NCBI RefSeq assembly: GCF_042662685.1
Contig: NZ_JBHSYO010000007.1
Span: 1-64,000 of the forward strand
Origin: Pseudobowmanella zhangzhouensis
Lineage (GTDB): Bacteria > Pseudomonadota > Gammaproteobacteria > Enterobacterales > Alteromonadaceae
Direction: 5' to 3'
Length of the DNA: 64,000 nt
Part shown: positions 61,092 to 64,000 of the stretch, piece after piece
Numbering within the stretch: the stretch's first letter is position 1
How the letters are laid out: every line of letters starts with the position of its first letter
The notes under the pieces: generated by a model
Seen by the model: the letters and a program-made list of their open reading frames with translations, nothing else
The model's database searches: none
What the model was told of the DNA's origin: nothing
Program-made: the position numbers and the translations under genes

Positions 61092-61283
61092 ATGGACAAA
61101 TATCGCATTGAAGGTAACTGGAATGAAGTGAAAGGCAAAATCCAGCAACGTTGGGGGCGGCTTACCGACGACGATTTGGAAGTGATAGATGGATATCGCA
61201 ATGAGTTGGTGGGCAAAATTCAGGAGTATTACGGTTATTCCCGCGATCAGGCGGAATATGAGGTAGACAAATACCTGCGATAA
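61092..61283 (+). CDS. CsbD-like stress protein
   Basis: A 63-residue protein of the CsbD family: MDKYRIEGNWNEVKGKIQQRW, a DDDLEVIDG middle and a GKIQEYYGYSRDQAEYEVD end. Members (E. coli YjbJ) are abundant, highly charged, induced by general stress; molecular function unknown. Start fixed by GGAGG 5 bases before the ATG at 61092. A GTG four codons upstream falls in the ribosome site and is rejected. Confidence 0.92.
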   Translation: MDKYRIEGNWNEVKGKIQQRWGRLTDDDLEVIDGYRNELVGKIQEYYGYSRDQAEYEVDKYLR

Positions 61284-61285
61284 AC

Positions 61286-61313
61286 AAAAACGCCGGCGTT
61301 AGCCGGCGTTTTT
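61286..61313. terminator. Bidirectional terminator between csbD-like gene and feoB
   Basis: A 12-bp stem AAAAACGCCGGC (61286-61297) with GCCGGCGTTTTT (61302-61313), loop GTTA. T-tracts on both strands serve the convergent csbD-like and feoB transcripts. Confidence 0.94.
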
Positions 61314-61314
61314 A

Positions 61315-63132
61315 TTAGTTAATCAGGTTTGCTGCCAGTAACGCAATGATATAAGCCAGCAGGCCATAAGCGACCACCAACCCTGCTGCGATTCTGGCTT
61401 TGCCAGTCTCGGCCCGAAGTACCGCTACCGTAGCGACACATTGCAATGCCACAACGTAGAACAACAGCAAGCCAATACCTGCGCCCAGGGCTAAGCCATC
61501 GGCTTGAATATTTTCTGCCAGCCCACTGATATTTTCGTCTGCGCCTTCAATGCCAAACAGAGTACCTAGCGCACCAACAAATACCTCGCGGGCAAGGAAA
61601 GACATCAGTATCGCTACACCGTAGCGCCAATCCAATCCCAATGGCTCGAAGATTGGCTCAATGAAATGACCAATCTTACCCAAATAGCTGTTTTCCAGAC
61701 CACCATGTTGCGGGAAGTAGCCTAACACCCAAATAACCACGGACACCCAGAAAATTACCGGACCAGCGCGTTTGATAAAGGCCAGTCCACTGTTAACGAC
61801 CCGGTACATAAGGGGTTTCCAGTGGGGTAAGCGGTACGTCGGCAACTCAAGAATAAATGGCATATCCGACTTTTCGTCATGCTGGTGGGTAAATTTATGC
61901 AGAAAAAAGCTCACCAGTAGCGCTGTTACAATGCCAAATAAATAGAGCCCAAAGAACGCCACGCCTTGCAGATTAAAGATGCCCATCAGGGTGGCATCTG
62001 CCGGAATTAATACGGCAATAAGTAAAGCGTAAACTGGCAGGCGTGCCGAGCATGACATCAGCGGAATCGTCATCATGGTAAACAGGCGTTTTCGTGGAGA
62101 CTCGATAGTGCGTGCCGCCATAATCGCCGGGATAGCACAGGCATGACCTGACAGATAAGGGATAAAGCTACGGCCTGACAGACCAAAGTAACTCAAAGGT
62201 TTGTGGCAAATCAGCGCCGCGCGGGCCAGATAACCGCTGTCTTCTAGGACACCGATAATCAGGGTTAACACCATGATCTGCGGTACAAACACTAAAAATG
62301 ACCCAATCCCGCCAAAAATAGCATCTGACAAGAAGTCCGTTGTCATGCCCTCGCCAGTGAAGCCTGTCACCCACACGGCCAGTTCGCCGATTGCGAATTC
62401 CACTGCATCCATAAGTGGTGTGGCCCAGGTAAAAATACTCTGGAACAAAAAGAACATGATAAACAGGAAGGCGACGCCACCGAAGACGTTATTCAGCATG
62501 AAGCTGTCGATGCGGTTTTGCTTTTTCAGCACCACGTCCGCATTTACACCGTGATTCTTACTCAGTTCCCGCGCCACGATCAGCGCGTTCTCGGGTGCGA
62601 TGGCAGACTGTTCATTGCGGTATTGCTCAGGCTGTCTGGCAATTTCGGGCAGCGCTTTTTGAAATTCGCTCAAACCAATCAGGGTTTTGGCAGACAAAGC
62701 AAACACCGGGCTGCCCAGTTCATCGGCAAGTTGGGTGGTATCAATATCGAAACCATAGCGACGCACTTCATCGATCATGTTCAGCACAAACACCACGGTT
62801 TTGTCATGGGCCTTGGCAAGTGCCTGAACCTGAAGACCGAACACCAAACTACGCTCCATGCGCGTCGCGTCCAGCACACAGACTACGACGGCTGTGTTCT
62901 CTTGTTGCATGGCCTCTTTTAACTTAACGACCGCAATTTCCTCATCTTTGGATAAGGTGTGCAGTGAGTAGGTGCCCGGAAAGTCCACCAGCTCAAATTC
63001 TTTAAACTGTCCGCTTTTTAGTTCCACCGTGACACCGGGGAAATTAGCTACTTTCTGACGTAGTCCGGTGAGCTGGTTAAACAGCAGACTTTTACCGCAG
63101 TTGGGTTTGCCGACAAGAATAATGCGTTTCAT
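61315..63132 (-). CDS. feoB: Ferrous iron transporter B
   Basis: A 605-residue Fe(II) permease. N-terminal G-protein domain: G1 GKPNCGKS (8-15), G3 DFPGT (50-54), G4 NMID (118-121), G5 near SAK (149); then the helical spacer and two gate motifs (GGIGSFLVFVPQI and LSGHACAIPAIMAART) and a MSCSARLPVYALLI segment with the conserved cysteine. It is shorter than E. coli FeoB (773 aa). Follows feoA; no feoC gene is seen. Confidence 0.95.
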   Translation of the reverse strand: MKRIILVGKPNCGKSLLFNQLTGLRQKVANFPGVTVELKSGQFKEFELVDFPGTYSLHTLSKDEEIAVVKLKEAMQQENTAVVVCVLDATRMERSLVFGLQVQALAKAHDKTVVFVLNMIDEVRRYGFDIDTTQLADELGSPVFALSAKTLIGLSEFQKALPEIARQPEQYRNEQSAIAPENALIVARELSKNHGVNADVVLKKQNRIDSFMLNNVFGGVAFLFIMFFLFQSIFTWATPLMDAVEFAIGELAVWVTGFTGEGMTTDFLSDAIFGGIGSFLVFVPQIMVLTLIIGVLEDSGYLARAALICHKPLSYFGLSGRSFIPYLSGHACAIPAIMAARTIESPRKRLFTMMTIPLMSCSARLPVYALLIAVLIPADATLMGIFNLQGVAFFGLYLFGIVTALLVSFFLHKFTHQHDEKSDMPFILELPTYRLPHWKPLMYRVVNSGLAFIKRAGPVIFWVSVVIWVLGYFPQHGGLENSYLGKIGHFIEPIFEPLGLDWRYGVAILMSFLAREVFVGALGTLFGIEGADENISGLAENIQADGLALGAGIGLLLFYVVALQCVATVAVLRAETGKARIAAGLVVAYGLLAYIIALLAANLIN

Positions 63133-63183
63133 TAAACTACCTGAACTGTCACTGCCTCATTCAGGGCAGTGAAAAATCGAATA

Positions 63184-63417
63184 TTAGCTAGCGTGGGCGA
63201 GATGAATTTGGTTGGCGACATCGCGTTCCAGTGAATACACGCAGTCTCCCAGTTGTACAACCAGTGGCCCCTGTAATGGCGAGCGACGCAAACAATATAC
63301 GTCCTGTCCCGGAGTAAAGCCCATTTCACTTAGACGTGCCGCCACGGCCGGATTTAGCGCCTGGCTTAAGGCGTCAATCTGAGCAGAATTTTTTGCAGGG
63401 ATTTCCCATAACGTCAT
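63184..63417 (-). CDS. feoA: Ferrous iron transport protein A
   Basis: A 77-residue SH3-like protein: ALNPAVAARLSEMGFTPGQDV is the family core (RL.E.GF.PG) and PLQGPLVVQLGDCVYSLERD follows. It supports FeoB at the membrane. First gene of feoAB, with a Fur box immediately upstream and 51 bases before feoB. Confidence 0.93.
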   Translation of the reverse strand: MTLWEIPAKNSAQIDALSQALNPAVAARLSEMGFTPGQDVYCLRRSPLQGPLVVQLGDCVYSLERDVANQIHLAHAS

Positions 63418-63438
63418 TGGTGTGCTCCAGCGTCTAAA

Positions 63439-63453
63439 TGATAATTATTATTA
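63439..63453. promoter_or_regulatory. Fur box upstream of feoA
   Basis: TGATAAT-T-ATTATTA matches the 7-1-7 Fur consensus TGATAAT-N-ATTATCA at 13 of 14 positions. It lies 22 bases before the feoA start. Iron repression of feoAB is inferred. Confidence 0.85.
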
Positions 63454-63643
63454 TTAGCTTATTTTTCGTTCCGGACAATAGCTGACCGCTGAAAAACCAG
63501 CGGAAAGTAAGTAATACAGCGTTTTTTTTGCGTCAGGTCATGTTTTTACCTGGTGATTGATCCTGTTGCACAGAATGATCTGCGCATTGCTCAAGTGACC
63601 AACTGATCTTATGCTGACATTAACCTTTGCTGGGGATGGTGAT

Positions 63644-64000
63644 ATGAATTCGACAGAGTTTTGGTTGCAGTTAAAACAGGAAGCACAGCTGGTTGCGCAA
63701 AGCGAACCGTTACTGAGTAGCTATCTGCATGCCTGCGTACTGGTGCATCACAACATCGAATCCACACTGAGTTATATGCTGAGCGACACCATTAGTGATG
63801 AAACCGTGTCTGCGCTGGCGTTACGGGAAATGATCGATCAGGCTTATTTGCTCAGTCCTGAATTAGTGGACGATGCCATCGCGGACGTCACAGCTGTCCT
63901 ACAGCGCGATCCTGCGGTAAGCGCTTGTCTATCTGTCATGCTTTATTTTAAAGGGTTTAAGGCCATTCAAATTCATCGTTTGGCCAATTGGCTATGGCAG
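63644..64000 (+). CDS. cysE: Serine O-acetyltransferase, N-terminal part (cut by window edge)
   Basis: The first 119 residues of CysE, open to the window end with no stop. MNSTEFWLQLKQEAQLVAQS, SYLHACVLVHHNIESTLSYM, LALREMIDQAY, RDPAVSACLSVMLYFKGFKA and IHRLANWLWQ match the helical N-terminal domain of E. coli CysE, before the hexapeptide beta-helix with the active site. It acetylates serine for cysteine synthesis. ATG at 63644 follows GGGGATGG. Feedback site and catalytic residues lie outside the window. Confidence 0.93.
   Translation, partial: MNSTEFWLQLKQEAQLVAQSEPLLSSYLHACVLVHHNIESTLSYMLSDTISDETVSALALREMIDQAYLLSPELVDDAIADVTAVLQRDPAVSACLSVMLYFKGFKAIQIHRLANWLWQ

Noticed and set aside
63486..63503. 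CCGCTG...CAGCGG hairpin upstream of cysE as a terminator or riboswitch
   Set aside because: Six-base stem with no U-tract directly after and no recognisable riboswitch core.
1..64000. CRISPR arrays, insertion sequences, prophage, tRNA genes
   Set aside because: No regular spaced repeats, transposases, integrases, att duplications or cloverleaf-type sequences were seen.

Overview
The window is a 64 kb stretch of a gammaproteobacterial chromosome around the replication origin. The gene order and families fit an Alteromonadales-type organism close to Alteromonas or Shewanella relatives. This placement rests on synteny and protein style only. Supporting signs are an E. coli-like oriC beside mnmG with dense GATC (Dam) sites, Spot 42 and CsrC-like RNAs at their enteric positions, a cytochrome c4 beside engB, a chromosomal ParAB/parS system, and moderate GC with uniform codon use. 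No insertion sequence, prophage, CRISPR array or tRNA was seen.

Layout. 1-196: a stringent-type stable-RNA promoter firing leftward off the edge, where E. coli has rrnD. 197-15207: the yrdA/aroE/tsaC/yrdD/smg/dprA/def/fmt/rsmB/trkA neighbourhood, with ompW, hemF and purEK built in, a YrdA-RraA fusion at the start and trkH converging on trkA. 15408-27967: an alpha/beta hydrolase, elbB, polA, Spot 42, engB, cytochrome c4, a CsrB/CsrC-family RNA, a methyltransferase, yihI, a DUF2489-like gene, tag, glyQS and a small lipoprotein. 28056-34073 (minus strand): gyrB, recF, dnaN and dnaA, with two perfect parS sites inside recF. 34584-42452 (plus): rpmH, rnpA, yidD, yidC, yajQ, mnmE, a DUF3137-like/LemA pair, then mioC and a DnaT-like/DnaC-like helicase-loader pair. 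42453-43045: oriC. 43046-54311: mnmG, rsmG, parAB and the full atpIBEFHAGDC operon. 54428-64000: accessory and envelope genes (an AI-2E-type permease, an outer-membrane barrel, an 802-residue calcium-motif lipoprotein, an SdpR/SdpI pair, an NTF2-like protein, a CsbD-like protein with a sigma-S-like promoter, Fur-boxed feoAB) and the start of cysE.

How it works together. Initiator (DnaA), clamp (DnaN), RecF, gyrase, a putative helicase loader (DnaT/DnaC-like), oriC and the segregation set (ParA, ParB, parS) all lie within about 18 kb. Ribosome and membrane biogenesis (L34, RNase P protein, YidC), tRNA modification (MnmE/MnmG, TsaC) and ATP synthase are packed around them, so they gain from origin-proximal gene dosage. 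The strongest points for follow-up are the helicase-loader pair abutting oriC, the unannotated CsrC-like RNA, a possible further small RNA after Spot 42, the parS pair coding the same peptide in recF, the YrdA-RraA fusion and the question of a second DnaA-box region at dnaA-rpmH.
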